Shown: positions 33,384 through 42,221 of the stretch, in pieces
Layout: each line of letters opens with the position of its first letter
Position numbering within the stretch: the first letter of the stretch is position 1
NCBI RefSeq assembly: GCF_044466355.1
Contig: NZ_JBITMQ010000001.1
Span: 1,240,001-1,304,000, forward strand
Direction: 5' to 3'
Source of the DNA: Actinophytocola sp044466355
Lineage (GTDB): Bacteria > Actinomycetota > Actinomycetes > Mycobacteriales > Pseudonocardiaceae
DNA length: 64,000 bases
Position numbers and translations under genes: made by a program
The notes under the pieces: model-generated
The model's input: only the letters and a program-made list of their open reading frames with translations
Database searches by the model: none
Told to the model about the DNA's origin: nothing

Positions 33384-34910
33384 GTGCTCGACGACCTCGG
33401 GGCGGGTTTCGCGGCGTTCGCGGACCCCACCTACCTCACCCTCGCGCTGGTCGGCGTCGTGCTCGGCACGGTGGTCGGGGTGCTGCCCGGTATCGGACCG
33501 ATCGGCGCGATGTCCGTCCTGCTCGGGATGACCACGCAGCTGGGCGCGACCGCTTCGCTGATCCTGTTCGCGGGCATCTACTTCGGCTCCACCTACGGCG
33601 GGTCGACGACTTCGATCCTGCTCAACGTGCCCGGTGAGGCGTCGTCGGTGGTCACCGCGCTCGACGGGCACGAGATGACGAAACGCGGGCGGGCGGGGCC
33701 CGCGCTGACCGTCGCGGCCGTGTCGTCGTTCGTGGCGGGCACCGTCGCGATCTTCGGTCTCATGGTGTTCGCGCCGTGGCTGTCCGGGGTGGCGGTCGAA
33801 CTCGGGCCGCCCGAGTACATGGCGCTGTGCGTCGCGGGGCTGTTGCTGCTGGCGGCCCTGTCCACGGGGTCCACCGCGAAGGCGATCGTCATGATCTGCG
33901 CGGGCCTCGCGGTCGGCACGGTCGGCATCGACCCGGCGGGCGGTGACCTGCGGTTCACCATGGGCTCGACCGACCTGGCCCAGGGCTTCAGCTTCATCGC
34001 CCTGGTCATGGGCGTCTTCGGCATCGCGGAGGCGTTGACGATGGCGGGTCGGCGGTGGCGCCCGGAACCGGTGCGGGCGCCGAAGCTGCGGGAGCTGTTG
34101 CCCAGCAGGCAGGAGGCGCGGGAGGCGGCGCCCGCCGCGGTCCGCGGGTCGGCGATCGGGTTCCTGCTCGGCCTCGTGCCCGGTCCGGCGGCGGTGTTGT
34201 CCACGTTCGCCTCCTACGTGGCCGAACGGAAGATCGCGAAGCGTCCCGAGGATTTCGGCAGAGGTGCCGTGGCGGGCGTCGCCGGTCCGGAAGCGGCGAA
34301 CAACGCGGCGGCGGGCGCCGCGTTCGTCCCGTTGCTGGCGCTGGGCATCCCGTTCGCGCCGACGATGGCGCTGGTGCTCGCCGCGCTGCTGCTCAACGGC
34401 ATCGTGCCCGGACCGACGTTGGTCGACGACCAGCCGGAGCTGTTCTGGACGGTCATCGCGGCGATGTACATCGCCAACCTGATGCTGCTGGTGCTCAACC
34501 TGCCGCTCGTCGGGTTGTTCACGCGCCTGCTGTCGATCCCGCCGCGGGCGTTGATGCCGCTGGTGATCGGCCTGTGCGTGGTCGGTGTGTACGCCGAGGG
34601 CAACTCGATGTTCGACGTCGTGGTCATGCTCGTCGCGGGCCTGCTCGGGTTCGTGCTGCGCCGCATCGGGTTCAGCATGGCGCCGTTCGTGCTCGCCGTC
34701 GTCCTGCAGCCGACGCTCGAGACCTCGCTGCGCCAGACTCTCGCCTACTCCGACGGCAACCCGGGCTACGTGCTCGGCCGGCCCGTCACGATGGTGGTAC
34801 TCGGCCTCGTCGTCCTGGCGGCGGCCGTGTCGGCCCGGCAGCGGTGGCGACGTCGACGCGCCGCCGCCGTTCCCGGGAACGCGTCGGTCGACGTGCCGCG
34901 CGACACGTAG
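33384..34910 (+). CDS. tctA: Tripartite tricarboxylate transporter large permease (TctA)
   Basis: A 508-residue permease with about 11-12 predicted helices and the two inverted-repeat Gly/Pro motifs of the family: GVLPGIGPIGAMSVLLG...YFGSTYGGSTTSILLNVPGE and LVPGPAAVLSTFASY...GVAGPEAANNAAAGAAFVPLLALGIP. GTG start at 33384 with GGGAGGAG upstream. It uses an ion gradient to import the ligand bound by TctC. Confidence 0.94.
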   Translation: MLDDLGAGFAAFADPTYLTLALVGVVLGTVVGVLPGIGPIGAMSVLLGMTTQLGATASLILFAGIYFGSTYGGSTTSILLNVPGEASSVVTALDGHEMTKRGRAGPALTVAAVSSFVAGTVAIFGLMVFAPWLSGVAVELGPPEYMALCVAGLLLLAALSTGSTAKAIVMICAGLAVGTVGIDPAGGDLRFTMGSTDLAQGFSFIALVMGVFGIAEALTMAGRRWRPEPVRAPKLRELLPSRQEAREAAPAAVRGSAIGFLLGLVPGPAAVLSTFASYVAERKIAKRPEDFGRGAVAGVAGPEAANNAAAGAAFVPLLALGIPFAPTMALVLAALLLNGIVPGPTLVDDQPELFWTVIAAMYIANLMLLVLNLPLVGLFTRLLSIPPRALMPLVIGLCVVGVYAEGNSMFDVVVMLVAGLLGFVLRRIGFSMAPFVLAVVLQPTLETSLRQTLAYSDGNPGYVLGRPVTMVVLGLVVLAAAVSARQRWRRRRAAAVPGNASVDVPRDT

Positions 34911-34946
34911 GTGCGGCCCGGAGGTCGCACACGGCGCTTCCCGGTT

Positions 34947-34963
34947 GCGACATGCTTGCGACA
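34947..34963 (+). promoter_or_regulatory. Direct repeat GCGACA-N5-GCGACA upstream of the acyltransferase
   Basis: Two GCGACA hexamers 11 bp apart, ending exactly 44 nt before the ATG at 35008. An identical arrangement at identical distance precedes the SGNH lipoprotein gene (38845-38861). An 11-bp period of direct repeats is the usual footprint of OmpR-type response regulators, and one is encoded between these two genes. Confidence 0.72.
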
Positions 34964-35007
34964 GGACGGGGACGGGCGGCCGACGCGGAGGCCGCACAGT
35001 CGGTGCC

Positions 35008-36219
35008 ATGACGAATGTTCACCGGGCGGCGACTCGCCCGGTCGCCGGGCGCGGCGAGCACGTGCCCGCGCTGGACGGGTTGCGCGGGGTCGCGATCCTG
35101 GGGGTCCTGCTGTTCCACACCGGTCACCTGCCCGGTGGGTTCCTCGGGGTGGACCTGTTCTTCGCGTTGTCCGGTTACCTCATCACCGACCTGCTGCTGC
35201 GTGAGGTCGAGGCGGACGGCACGGTCTCACTCGCCGCGTTCTGGGGACGACGGGTTCGCCGGTTGCTGCCCGCGCTGGCGACGATGCTCGTCGTGGTCAC
35301 CGTGCTGGTCTGGCTGGTGGCGTCGCGGGACGTCGTGCGGACCACGCTCACGGATGGCCCGTGGGTGCAGCTGAACCTCCTCAACTGGCACCTGCTGGCG
35401 GAGTCGGCCGGTTACTGGGAGCGCTTCGGGTCGGCGCGGGTGTTCGAGCACCTGTGGAGCATCGCGGTCGAGGAGCAGTTCTACCTGATGTGGCCGGTGC
35501 TGGTGCTGATCATCGCCCGCTGTGGGTGGCGGGCGGACCGCTGGGTGGCGACGACCGCGCTCGTGGCCTCGGCCGGTTCTCTCCTGCTGATGATCACGCT
35601 GGTCAGCTCAACCGATCCGAGCCGGGTCTACACCGGCACCGACACGCGGGCGTTCTCACTGTTGCTGGGCGCGGTGGCCGCCACGCGGCAGGCGCGTGCC
35701 CTCCTCGCCCGGATGACCGGTCGAGTGGCGGGTGCGGTCCTGGCGTTCCTGGCAGCCGGGATCGGGGTGCTGTGGTGGCTTGCCGACGGGGTGCGCTCGC
35801 CGTGGCTGTTCACCGGTGGGCTCTTCGCGCACTCGCTGGCCGCCGCGCTGCTGGTCGGGTTGTGCGCGCGGGCGCCGCACACGGTGGTCGCCACAGTTCT
35901 GTCCCGGCAACCACTGCGTTGGCTGGGACTGATCTCCTACAGCCTCTACCTGTGGCACTGGCCCGTGTCCGTGCTGCTGTCCGAGCAGTGGCCCGCACTC
36001 GGCGCGTGGCCCCGGACCGCCCTGGTGTGCGCCGTGTCGATCGGCCTGGCCGCGTTGTCGAAGTACCTCGTCGAAGATCCGGTCCGGTTCCGCGCGACGT
36101 GGGCCAGGGGACGGCGCGGGGTGCTCGCGTTGGCCGTGGTCATGGCCGGGATGGCCGTGCTGTGGCTGGCACTGCCCGTCCCGGCACCGCCCGCCATCGA
36201 CATCACCGGGCTGGACTGA
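35008..36219 (+). CDS. Membrane acyltransferase 3 (OafA/OatA-like)
   Basis: A 403-residue AT3 protein with about ten predicted helices. It shows ALDGLRGVAILGVLLFHTG (including the essential His), GGFLGVDLFFALSGYLIT, and the FWGRRVRRLLPAL and EQFYLMWPVL segments. OatA/OafA enzymes carry acyl groups outward across the membrane to decorate peptidoglycan or glycans. Many actinobacterial members have a fused C-terminal SGNH domain; this one stops after the last helix, and a separate SGNH lipoprotein lies at 38906. Its TGA directly abuts the opposite stop codon of the GerMN lipoprotein (TGATCA). Confidence 0.92.
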   Translation: MTNVHRAATRPVAGRGEHVPALDGLRGVAILGVLLFHTGHLPGGFLGVDLFFALSGYLITDLLLREVEADGTVSLAAFWGRRVRRLLPALATMLVVVTVLVWLVASRDVVRTTLTDGPWVQLNLLNWHLLAESAGYWERFGSARVFEHLWSIAVEEQFYLMWPVLVLIIARCGWRADRWVATTALVASAGSLLLMITLVSSTDPSRVYTGTDTRAFSLLLGAVAATRQARALLARMTGRVAGAVLAFLAAGIGVLWWLADGVRSPWLFTGGLFAHSLAAALLVGLCARAPHTVVATVLSRQPLRWLGLISYSLYLWHWPVSVLLSEQWPALGAWPRTALVCAVSIGLAALSKYLVEDPVRFRATWARGRRGVLALAVVMAGMAVLWLALPVPAPPAIDITGLD

Positions 36220-36708
36220 TCACCTCGCACCGTCGACGGTGATCAGGGGGCAGCTCCGCTCCCGATCCGATTCGGGGGTGGGCTGGACGAACCGGACCCG
36301 CACCTTCACGGTCCGCGATCCGCCGCTCTGCACGTGGACGCCGAGCGCCGTGCACACGAGTTGGTGGATGCCCAGGCGGGTGACGTCGTGCACGGTGAAC
36401 GGCACCATCAGCTGGATCACGTCGGGTTCGGTGGTCACCCCGACCCGGGTGACCGTGCCCGCCGCGATCTCTGTGCGCAGACCCGAGTCGCCGGGCCCGG
36501 TCAGCAGCAGCGACATCGCCTCGGAGATCGTGCCCAGGCGGTCGGTCTGCCGCAGCCGCGGCTGGAGCTGATGCCGCGCGTCGACGAAGTACAGCGTCAC
36601 TCCGCGCGCGACGCCGGTCGGGGCCTCGCCCCCGGCGGCCGGGCCGGACGGCTCGACCCCGCAGCCCGCGAGCAGGAGCGCCGCCACCACCAGCCAGATC
36701 CGAGTCAC
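36220..36708 (-). CDS. GerMN-domain lipoprotein (short LpqB-like)
   Basis: A 162-residue lipoprotein with lipobox LLLAGC and one GerMN domain (VTLYFVDARHQLQPRLRQT...LLTGPGDSGLRTEI). In MtrAB-LpqB, the accessory lipoprotein LpqB carries GerMN plus a beta-propeller and modulates the sensor MtrB. Here only the GerMN part exists. GTG at 36708 overlaps the histidine-kinase stop (GTGA). Inferred role: extracytoplasmic modulator of the kinase. Confidence 0.85.
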   Translation of the reverse strand: MTRIWLVVAALLLAGCGVEPSGPAAGGEAPTGVARGVTLYFVDARHQLQPRLRQTDRLGTISEAMSLLLTGPGDSGLRTEIAAGTVTRVGVTTEPDVIQLMVPFTVHDVTRLGIHQLVCTALGVHVQSGGSRTVKVRVRFVQPTPESDRERSCPLITVDGAR

Positions 36709-38123
36709 CGGTCCTCCAGGTCCCGTGGCAACGTCAGCACGAAGCGCGCACCGCCGCCGCGCGCGTTGTCCGCGGTGAGGTCGCCGCCGTGCAGGCGGGC
36801 GTTCTCCAGCGAGATCGCCAGCCCGAGCCCGCTGCCCGGGGTGCGGGTGCGGGCCGTGTCGGCCTTGTAGAAGCGGTCGAACACGTGCGGCAGCACGGTT
36901 TCCGGCAGGCCCGGCCCGTGGTCGGTGACCTCGATCCGCACCTGCCCGGGGGAAGCCGAGACGTGCACGCGCACCGGTGGCGCGCCGTGCCGCAACGCGT
37001 TGCCCGCCAGGTTGGCCACGATGACGTCCAGCCGGCGCCGGTCCGCGCGCACCTGAAGCTCCTCCGGTGCCTCCAGCTCGACCCGGTCCAGCCATCCCCG
37101 GGCACGCAGGCAGTCCCGCACGGCGCCGACCAGGTCGGCCTCCTCCCACCGCACCTGGGCGGTGCCCGCGTCGAAGCGGGACACCTCCATCAGGTCCTCG
37201 ACGAGCCGCACCAGCCGGTGGGTTTCGGTGATCGCCAGCCGCGCGGACTCCCGGGCGTCCGCGTCCATCCGGTCCGCGGTGGCCGCCAGCACCTCCACCA
37301 CCGCGGTCAGCGTGCTCAGGGGGGTGCGCAGTTCGTGGGAGACGTCCGCGGCGAACCTCCTGGCGTCGGCCTGCATGCGCTGCATCGCCACCATCGACGT
37401 CTGCACCGACTCCGCCATGTCGTTGATGCTGATCGTCAGCTGGGCCAGCTCGTCGGTGCCCTGCGCGGACGTGCGCGCGTCGAGGTCGCCGGCGGCCAGC
37501 CGGCGCGCGGTGTCCCGCAGTTTCCGCACCGGGCGCAGCACGCTGCGCGAGGCCAGCACCGCGAGCAGCACCGCCAGCGGCAGTGACACCGCGGCCGTTG
37601 CCCCCGCGGACCGGGCGAGGCCCTCGATCTGCTGCTCGACGCCGGTGAGGTCGTGCGCCGAGTACACCTCGATGCCCGACGGGGCGCGGGCACCGTCCAC
37701 TGTGGTCACCATGACCGGTGTGCCGACGAGCAGCCACGGCCTGCCGTCCACCACGACCCGCTCGGTGACGAGCCGGTTCTGGGTGCGTACGGCGGTGCGC
37801 AACGCACCGGTGACCAGACCGGTGCCGGCGGCGCTGTCCACGGAACGCAGCTCCCGGTAGGTCACCAGCGTGTCGGCGCCGACCGCCGCACGCAGCCGGT
37901 CGAGCGACCGCTGGTTCGGCGGATAGGTCAGCTGGGGGGCGATCGCGGCGATGCGGCGGGTGATGGATTCGGTGAGCCGTTGCTGCGTGGCGGTGATCAG
38001 CGCGGCGCTCGCCGTCCCGGCGCTCGACCAGGCCGCCGCCCCGGCCGCGATCACCGCCACCAGCACGAACGCGACCAGCAACCGGGCGCGAAGCCCGCGT
38101 GGCCACAGCGCTCCCAGCCTCAT
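36705..38123 (-). CDS. Sensor histidine kinase
   Basis: A 472-residue membrane kinase with two transmembrane helices (about 14-38 and 180-200) bracketing an extracytoplasmic sensor domain of roughly 140 residues, then HAMP (LRPVRKLRDTARRLAAGDL). The H-box is DVSHELRTPLSTL, the N-box ANLAGNALRHG, and the G boxes DHGPGLP and GSGLGLAI. It overlaps the response regulator by 4 nt upstream and the GerMN lipoprotein downstream. Architecture and gene order resemble MtrB. The likely signal is cell-wall state, given the acyltransferase and SGNH genes on both sides (inference). Confidence 0.94.
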   Translation of the reverse strand: MRLGALWPRGLRARLLVAFVLVAVIAAGAAAWSSAGTASAALITATQQRLTESITRRIAAIAPQLTYPPNQRSLDRLRAAVGADTLVTYRELRSVDSAAGTGLVTGALRTAVRTQNRLVTERVVVDGRPWLLVGTPVMVTTVDGARAPSGIEVYSAHDLTGVEQQIEGLARSAGATAAVSLPLAVLLAVLASRSVLRPVRKLRDTARRLAAGDLDARTSAQGTDELAQLTISINDMAESVQTSMVAMQRMQADARRFAADVSHELRTPLSTLTAVVEVLAATADRMDADARESARLAITETHRLVRLVEDLMEVSRFDAGTAQVRWEEADLVGAVRDCLRARGWLDRVELEAPEELQVRADRRRLDVIVANLAGNALRHGAPPVRVHVSASPGQVRIEVTDHGPGLPETVLPHVFDRFYKADTARTRTPGSGLGLAISLENARLHGGDLTADNARGGGARFVLTLPRDLEDR

Positions 38124-38794
38124 ACCGGTCCGAACCGGTAACCGAACCCGCGCACGGTCTGGATGTACAGCGGGCTCGCCGAGTCGGCCTCCACCTTCGC
38201 CCGCAGCCGCTGCACGCAGTTGTCGACCAGCCGGGAGTCACCGAGGTAGTCCTGCTCCCACACGTCCGCCAGCAGTTGGTCGCGGCTGAACACCCGGCCG
38301 GGAGCCCGGGACAGCGTCAGCAGCAGCCGCAGCTCGGTCGGCGTCAGCGCCACCGGCGTGCCGCGCACCGACACGGTCAGCGCGGTGGTGTCGATCCGCA
38401 GGTCGCGGTGCACGCGCACGCCGTCGGCGGGGCCGGGCCCGCGCCGCAGCACCGCGCGGATGCGGGCGTCGAGCACCGTCGGCCGCGCCGGTTTGACCAC
38501 GTAGTCGTCCGCGCCCGCCGCCAGGCCGCCGACGACGTCGAAGTCGTCCCCACGCGCGGTGAGCATGATCACCGGCACCTCGCTGGTCGCCCGGATCCGG
38601 CGGCACACCTCGAACCCGTCGATGCCGGGGAGCATCAGGTCGAGCACGATCACGTCGGGTGCGGAGGTGCGGAACTCGGCGAGCCCGTCTTCGCCGCTGT
38701 CCGCGGTGCGCACGTCGTGGCCGTGACGGGACAGCGCGAGCTGGAGCCCGCGCCGGACCAGGGGATCGTCCTCGATGAGCAGTATCGCCACCAT
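38120..38794 (-). CDS. OmpR-family response regulator
   Basis: A 224-residue regulator with a receiver domain (LLIEDD, phosphoacceptor in VIVLDLMLPG, conserved Lys in VVKPA) and a C-terminal winged helix (LTPTELRLLLTLSRAPGRVFSRDQLL, RLVDNCVQRLRAKVE, VRGFGYRF). Start ATG at 38794. It likely binds the GCGACA direct repeats upstream of the two flanking genes; the one at 38845-38861 is also 50 nt upstream of its own start, so autoregulation is possible. Confidence 0.94.
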   Translation of the reverse strand: MVAILLIEDDPLVRRGLQLALSRHGHDVRTADSGEDGLAEFRTSAPDVIVLDLMLPGIDGFEVCRRIRATSEVPVIMLTARGDDFDVVGGLAAGADDYVVKPARPTVLDARIRAVLRRGPGPADGVRVHRDLRIDTTALTVSVRGTPVALTPTELRLLLTLSRAPGRVFSRDQLLADVWEQDYLGDSRLVDNCVQRLRAKVEADSASPLYIQTVRGFGYRFGPV

Positions 38795-38844
38795 GTGGCC
38801 AGTATGGACAGCGCCTGGTCGCGACGCCGGGCCGTTGGTTTTCT

Positions 38845-38861
38845 GCGACACAACCGCGACA
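38845..38861 (+). promoter_or_regulatory. Direct repeat GCGACA-N5-GCGACA upstream of the SGNH gene
   Basis: Same 17-bp arrangement as at 34947-34963, and again exactly 44 nt before the start codon (38906). The sequence between repeat and start is also similar at the two loci (CAC-GTCG-GCCATGAC). It lies in the divergent region shared with the response-regulator gene. Confidence 0.72.
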
Positions 38862-38905
38862 CACCGGCGCGACGGCCGGGACACGGCGGCGGCACGGTCG
38901 AGGCC

Positions 38906-39658
38906 ATGACCACGACACGACGTCTCGTCCTCGGCCTGACCGGGCTGCTCCTGGCGACCGCGGCCTGTTCGGGCCGGTCCACCGCCACCGACGCCACCGA
39001 GGGGGAAGCGGCCGCGGACCAGCCCACGGTGCTCCTCGTCGGCGACTCCATCGCGGTCGGTCAGGCGCTGCCGCTGGCCGCCGCGTTCGACGCCGGTGGC
39101 GTCGGCTTCGAGTCCCTCGCCGCCGAGGGCGGTGGGAACGTCGTCGGACCGGCCTCCGACGAGCGCTGGAAGGAGCTGCCGGGGCAGATCACCGCCGCGG
39201 CACCGGCCGTGGTCGTCTACCAGATCACCACCTACGACTGGGGCAGCCGGCCGGATCAGCGGGCCGCCTACGAGAAGCTGCTGACCACGGTGAGCGACGC
39301 GGGCGCGACGCTGGTCTTCGTCACGATGCCACCGATCGAGCCGGACGACTTCTACCGGCCACACATGGCCGAGCTGGCGCGCACCCCGGACGTCGCCCGC
39401 GCGGTCGCGGAGGGGTCATCGGGCCACGCCGTCGTGCTCGACGCGAGCGAGGTGTGGGGCGGCACCTACCAGCGGACCAGGGACGGCAAACCCGACCGCA
39501 GCGCCGACGGCATCCACACCTGCCCGCAGGGCGCCGCTCGCTTCACCAGCTGGCTGCTCGTCGAGCTGGCGAAGGTGCTGCCCGGCTTCACACCCCCGGC
39601 CGCCGAAACCTGGGCCAACACGGGCTGGTCCGCCGACGAGCACTTCAAGGGCTGCTGA
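38906..39658 (+). CDS. SGNH-hydrolase lipoprotein (OatA C-terminal-domain-like)
   Basis: A 250-residue lipoprotein with lipobox LLATAAC and an SGNH fold: block I VLLVGDSIAVG (Ser48) and block V DGIHTC (Asp201, His204). SGNH domains fused to AT3 proteins transfer the acyl group onto the glycan outside the cell. Here the domain is a separate lipidated protein, presumably partner of the AT3 protein at 35008. The C-terminus ends in a single Cys. The gene ends 40 nt before a convergent gene. Confidence 0.88.
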   Translation: MTTTRRLVLGLTGLLLATAACSGRSTATDATEGEAAADQPTVLLVGDSIAVGQALPLAAAFDAGGVGFESLAAEGGGNVVGPASDERWKELPGQITAAAPAVVVYQITTYDWGSRPDQRAAYEKLLTTVSDAGATLVFVTMPPIEPDDFYRPHMAELARTPDVARAVAEGSSGHAVVLDASEVWGGTYQRTRDGKPDRSADGIHTCPQGAARFTSWLLVELAKVLPGFTPPAAETWANTGWSADEHFKGC

Positions 39659-39698
39659 CCGGACAGCACGGGGGTCCCGGGCAACCACGTCGCGCGGG

Positions 39699-40910
39699 TC
39701 AGGGCTCGAAGTGGTCGACGTAACGGGGGAACGGGACGAGCTGGCGGATGTTGCCGATGCCCAGCGCCTTGGCGAGCAGGCGTTCGATGCCCAGGCCCAG
39801 GCCGGTCAGCGGTGGCACACCGCCCGCGAGGACATCGAGGTAGTAGCCGAAATGCGCCGGGTCCAGGTCCTGCTCGGCCAGGCGTTCGCGCAGCCGCTCC
39901 GGGCTGGTGACGCGCTCGCCGCCGTCGACGATGTCGATCTCCCGCCAGTACAGCCGGAAGTCGTTCGCGACGTCCGTGCCGGTGGCGGGGTCGTGGCGGG
40001 TCGAGGAGAAGAACGCCTTGTGCTTCGCGGGCATGTCGACCACCCAGAACAGAGTCCTGTCGAGGTGGGTGGCGACGGCCTCGGCGTGGTACCGCTTGAT
40101 CCGGGTGCCCGGCGCCACCGGCGCGCAGTCCGCACGCGAGACGATCTTGCGCAGTTCCTCGTAGGTGACGACCGGGATGTCGTCGAGGTGGCCGGCGGGC
40201 AGGCCGCCGCCACCGCAGTCCTCGCACACGGCCCGCACCACGTCCTCGGACAGCCGCATCATGTCCTCGCGGCTCCGGTAGGCGGCGGTCGCCTCCAGGA
40301 TCAGGAACTCGCTGAGGTGCTGGGAACTGTGGTTGACGTCGGCCCGGAACAACGGGGAGACCTCGAACACCGAGGTGAAGTCGCCCGCGACGAAGGCGGT
40401 GTGGAACAGCAGGTTGCTCAGGCTCAGGTAGGCGTCGCGGCCGAAGTAGTCGAGCTTGAACTTCATCGTCGGCCCGTCGGTCATCCGGCCCACGATGCGC
40501 GGTGACTGGACTTCGACGAATCGCTGCTCGGTGAGCACGTCCCGGATCCGCCGCACGGCCGACCACTTGGCGAGCAGCCGGGCGCGGACCTCCGGCAGCC
40601 GCATGTACACGTGTTGGTCGGGCAGCACGGCCTTGCTGTAGGGCTGCCCGGCCAGCCGCGTCGAGGCGATCGTGCGGTTCTCCGCGACGACCTCGTAGGA
40701 TTCGACGGCGATTTCGTCGTCGAATGCCCGTGAGCCCGTGCTCGGTCGGGTTTCCCCGGTGACCCGGACGATACTTTCGGCGCGGACCTTCAGCCGCTCG
40801 GAGAACACACACAGGTATTCCCGGTCGGGGCAGCGCAACGTCGCGAACGTCAGGTGCTTGCCCATCGCGCGGATCGAGTAAAGCCGGCCGGTAATGCTCG
40901 TCTGAGACAT
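39699..40910 (-). CDS. Divergent AspRS/AsnRS-like class II synthetase with OB-fold
   Basis: A 403-residue relative of aspartyl/asparaginyl-tRNA synthetases. Residues 1-100 form an OB-fold anticodon-type domain (ITGRLYSIRAMGKHLTFATLR). The rest is the class II core with motif 2 FEVSPLFRADVNHSSQHLSEF and motif 3 GLGLGIERLLAKALGIGNIRQLVPFPR. The ATP-binding arginines are kept, but the QSP(Q)..K amino-acid-recognition segment reads SLSNLLFHTAFVAG and the usual E of FRAE is D. It is therefore unlikely to be a housekeeping AspRS. Start ATG at 40910 behind GAGAAAG. Divergent from the MccF-like gene. Inferred role: activation of an unusual acid or amino acid for the adjacent NRPS pathway, or a resistant target. 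Confidence 0.82.
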   Translation of the reverse strand: MSQTSITGRLYSIRAMGKHLTFATLRCPDREYLCVFSERLKVRAESIVRVTGETRPSTGSRAFDDEIAVESYEVVAENRTIASTRLAGQPYSKAVLPDQHVYMRLPEVRARLLAKWSAVRRIRDVLTEQRFVEVQSPRIVGRMTDGPTMKFKLDYFGRDAYLSLSNLLFHTAFVAGDFTSVFEVSPLFRADVNHSSQHLSEFLILEATAAYRSREDMMRLSEDVVRAVCEDCGGGGLPAGHLDDIPVVTYEELRKIVSRADCAPVAPGTRIKRYHAEAVATHLDRTLFWVVDMPAKHKAFFSSTRHDPATGTDVANDFRLYWREIDIVDGGERVTSPERLRERLAEQDLDPAHFGYYLDVLAGGVPPLTGLGLGIERLLAKALGIGNIRQLVPFPRYVDHFEP

Positions 40911-41063
40911 TCTTTCTCGGTCCCCCTCACATAACCCGGGAGACGTCATGGTGGCCGATCGTGCCGGAATTCGGAACGGGTGGGGCCCGTTGTCGGCCGG
41001 GGCTTGACCGAGTCACGAGCACTCGGGTTGCAGGATCGAGGGACACGAGAGCAAGGAGTCTGT

Positions 41064-42083
41064 GTGCCACCACCGAACGGGCTCGTCCGCCCGCCCGCGC
41101 TCCGGCAGGGCGACACCGTCGCTGTCGTGTCGCCCTCCTGCCCCGGCGCGAGCTTCCTCACCGAGGAGCTGAACCGCGGCTGTGCCGCGCTGCGGCGAAT
41201 GGGGTTCGAGGTCCGGTTGATGCCGAACGCGCGCGGCGCCCGCCGCTGGACCTCGGGCACCGTCGCCGACCGGCTCGCCGACCTGCACGCGGCGTTCGCC
41301 GCTCCCGACGTGGCCGCCGTGCTGTACAGCATGGGCGGCCAGCACTCCGCGCAACTGCTCGGCGGGCTGGACTACGACCTCGTGACGGCGAACCCGAAGG
41401 TCTTCTGCGGCTACTCGGACGCGACCTCGTTGCTCACCGCCGTGCACGTGCGCACGGGCCTGGTCACATTCTACGGCCCCGCGCTCATCCCGCAGTTCGG
41501 CGAGCTGCCCGAGCCGTACCGGGAAACAGCGGACCACTTCCTCGCCACCACCGCGGTCGCGGCGCCCGCCGGTCCGCTGCCCCGGATCGGCTACCAGGTC
41601 GTCGACCTCGACTACGGCCGTCGGGAACGCGAGCAGCGGCCCAGGGACCGCGAGCCTGCGCCGCCGCGCACCGTGCTGCGCGGCGGCGCCGCGACCGGGC
41701 AGGCGCTGGCCCTGTGCCTGCCCTCGGTGCGTGACCTGCTCGGCACGCCGTGGCAGCCCGACACGGCGGGGCGGGTGTTGTTCGTGGAGGCGCCGGAACC
41801 GCCCTACACCGCGGCGGCGGCGGACGCCGACCTGTGGCACCTGGGCAACGCGGGGCTGCTGGACCGCGTCGCGGCGGTCGTGCTCGGCCGTCCGATCGGC
41901 TGGACGGACGACGAGGTGGCGGGATTTCTCGAGGCGGTGCTCGAGTGCGTCCCGGCGTCGGGCGTGCCGGTCGTCGGCAATGTGGAATTCGGGCACACGA
42001 ATCCCATACTGACCATCCCCAACGGCGTTGAGGTCGCCGTCTCCGGGGCCGACGTGACAATTCTCGAGGCGGCTGTCAGATGA
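41064..42083 (+). CDS. S66 serine peptidase, MccF-like (microcin C self-immunity type)
   Basis: A 339-residue S66 peptidase. The pattern DLHAAFAAPDVAAVLYSMGG, NPKVFCGYSDATSL (nucleophile Ser) and GLVTFYGPAL, and the later GHTNP...IPNG (His), is that of the MccF-like branch rather than LD-carboxypeptidase A. MccF cleaves the amide of processed or intact microcin C and other aminoacyl-sulfamoyl-adenosine compounds, protecting AspRS (family knowledge). Start GTG at 41064 with AAGGAG 5 nt before. Beside AspRS-like genes and an NRPS this is best read as self-immunity to an aminoacyl-adenylate-like product (inference). Confidence 0.85.
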   Translation: MPPPNGLVRPPALRQGDTVAVVSPSCPGASFLTEELNRGCAALRRMGFEVRLMPNARGARRWTSGTVADRLADLHAAFAAPDVAAVLYSMGGQHSAQLLGGLDYDLVTANPKVFCGYSDATSLLTAVHVRTGLVTFYGPALIPQFGELPEPYRETADHFLATTAVAAPAGPLPRIGYQVVDLDYGRREREQRPRDREPAPPRTVLRGGAATGQALALCLPSVRDLLGTPWQPDTAGRVLFVEAPEPPYTAAAADADLWHLGNAGLLDRVAAVVLGRPIGWTDDEVAGFLEAVLECVPASGVPVVGNVEFGHTNPILTIPNGVEVAVSGADVTILEAAVR

Positions 42084-42221
42084 CCGGGGTGGATTGACCT
42101 TTGAGTCGTCTTCGAAGTTGGTTCCTACCCTGGCCAAAAGCGCAAAATGGCGCGCCGGCGAACTGGGGGCCGGAACTGGTCCGGACATCGAGCCGTCGGC
42201 GGTCGAGAAAGGGAAATGCTC

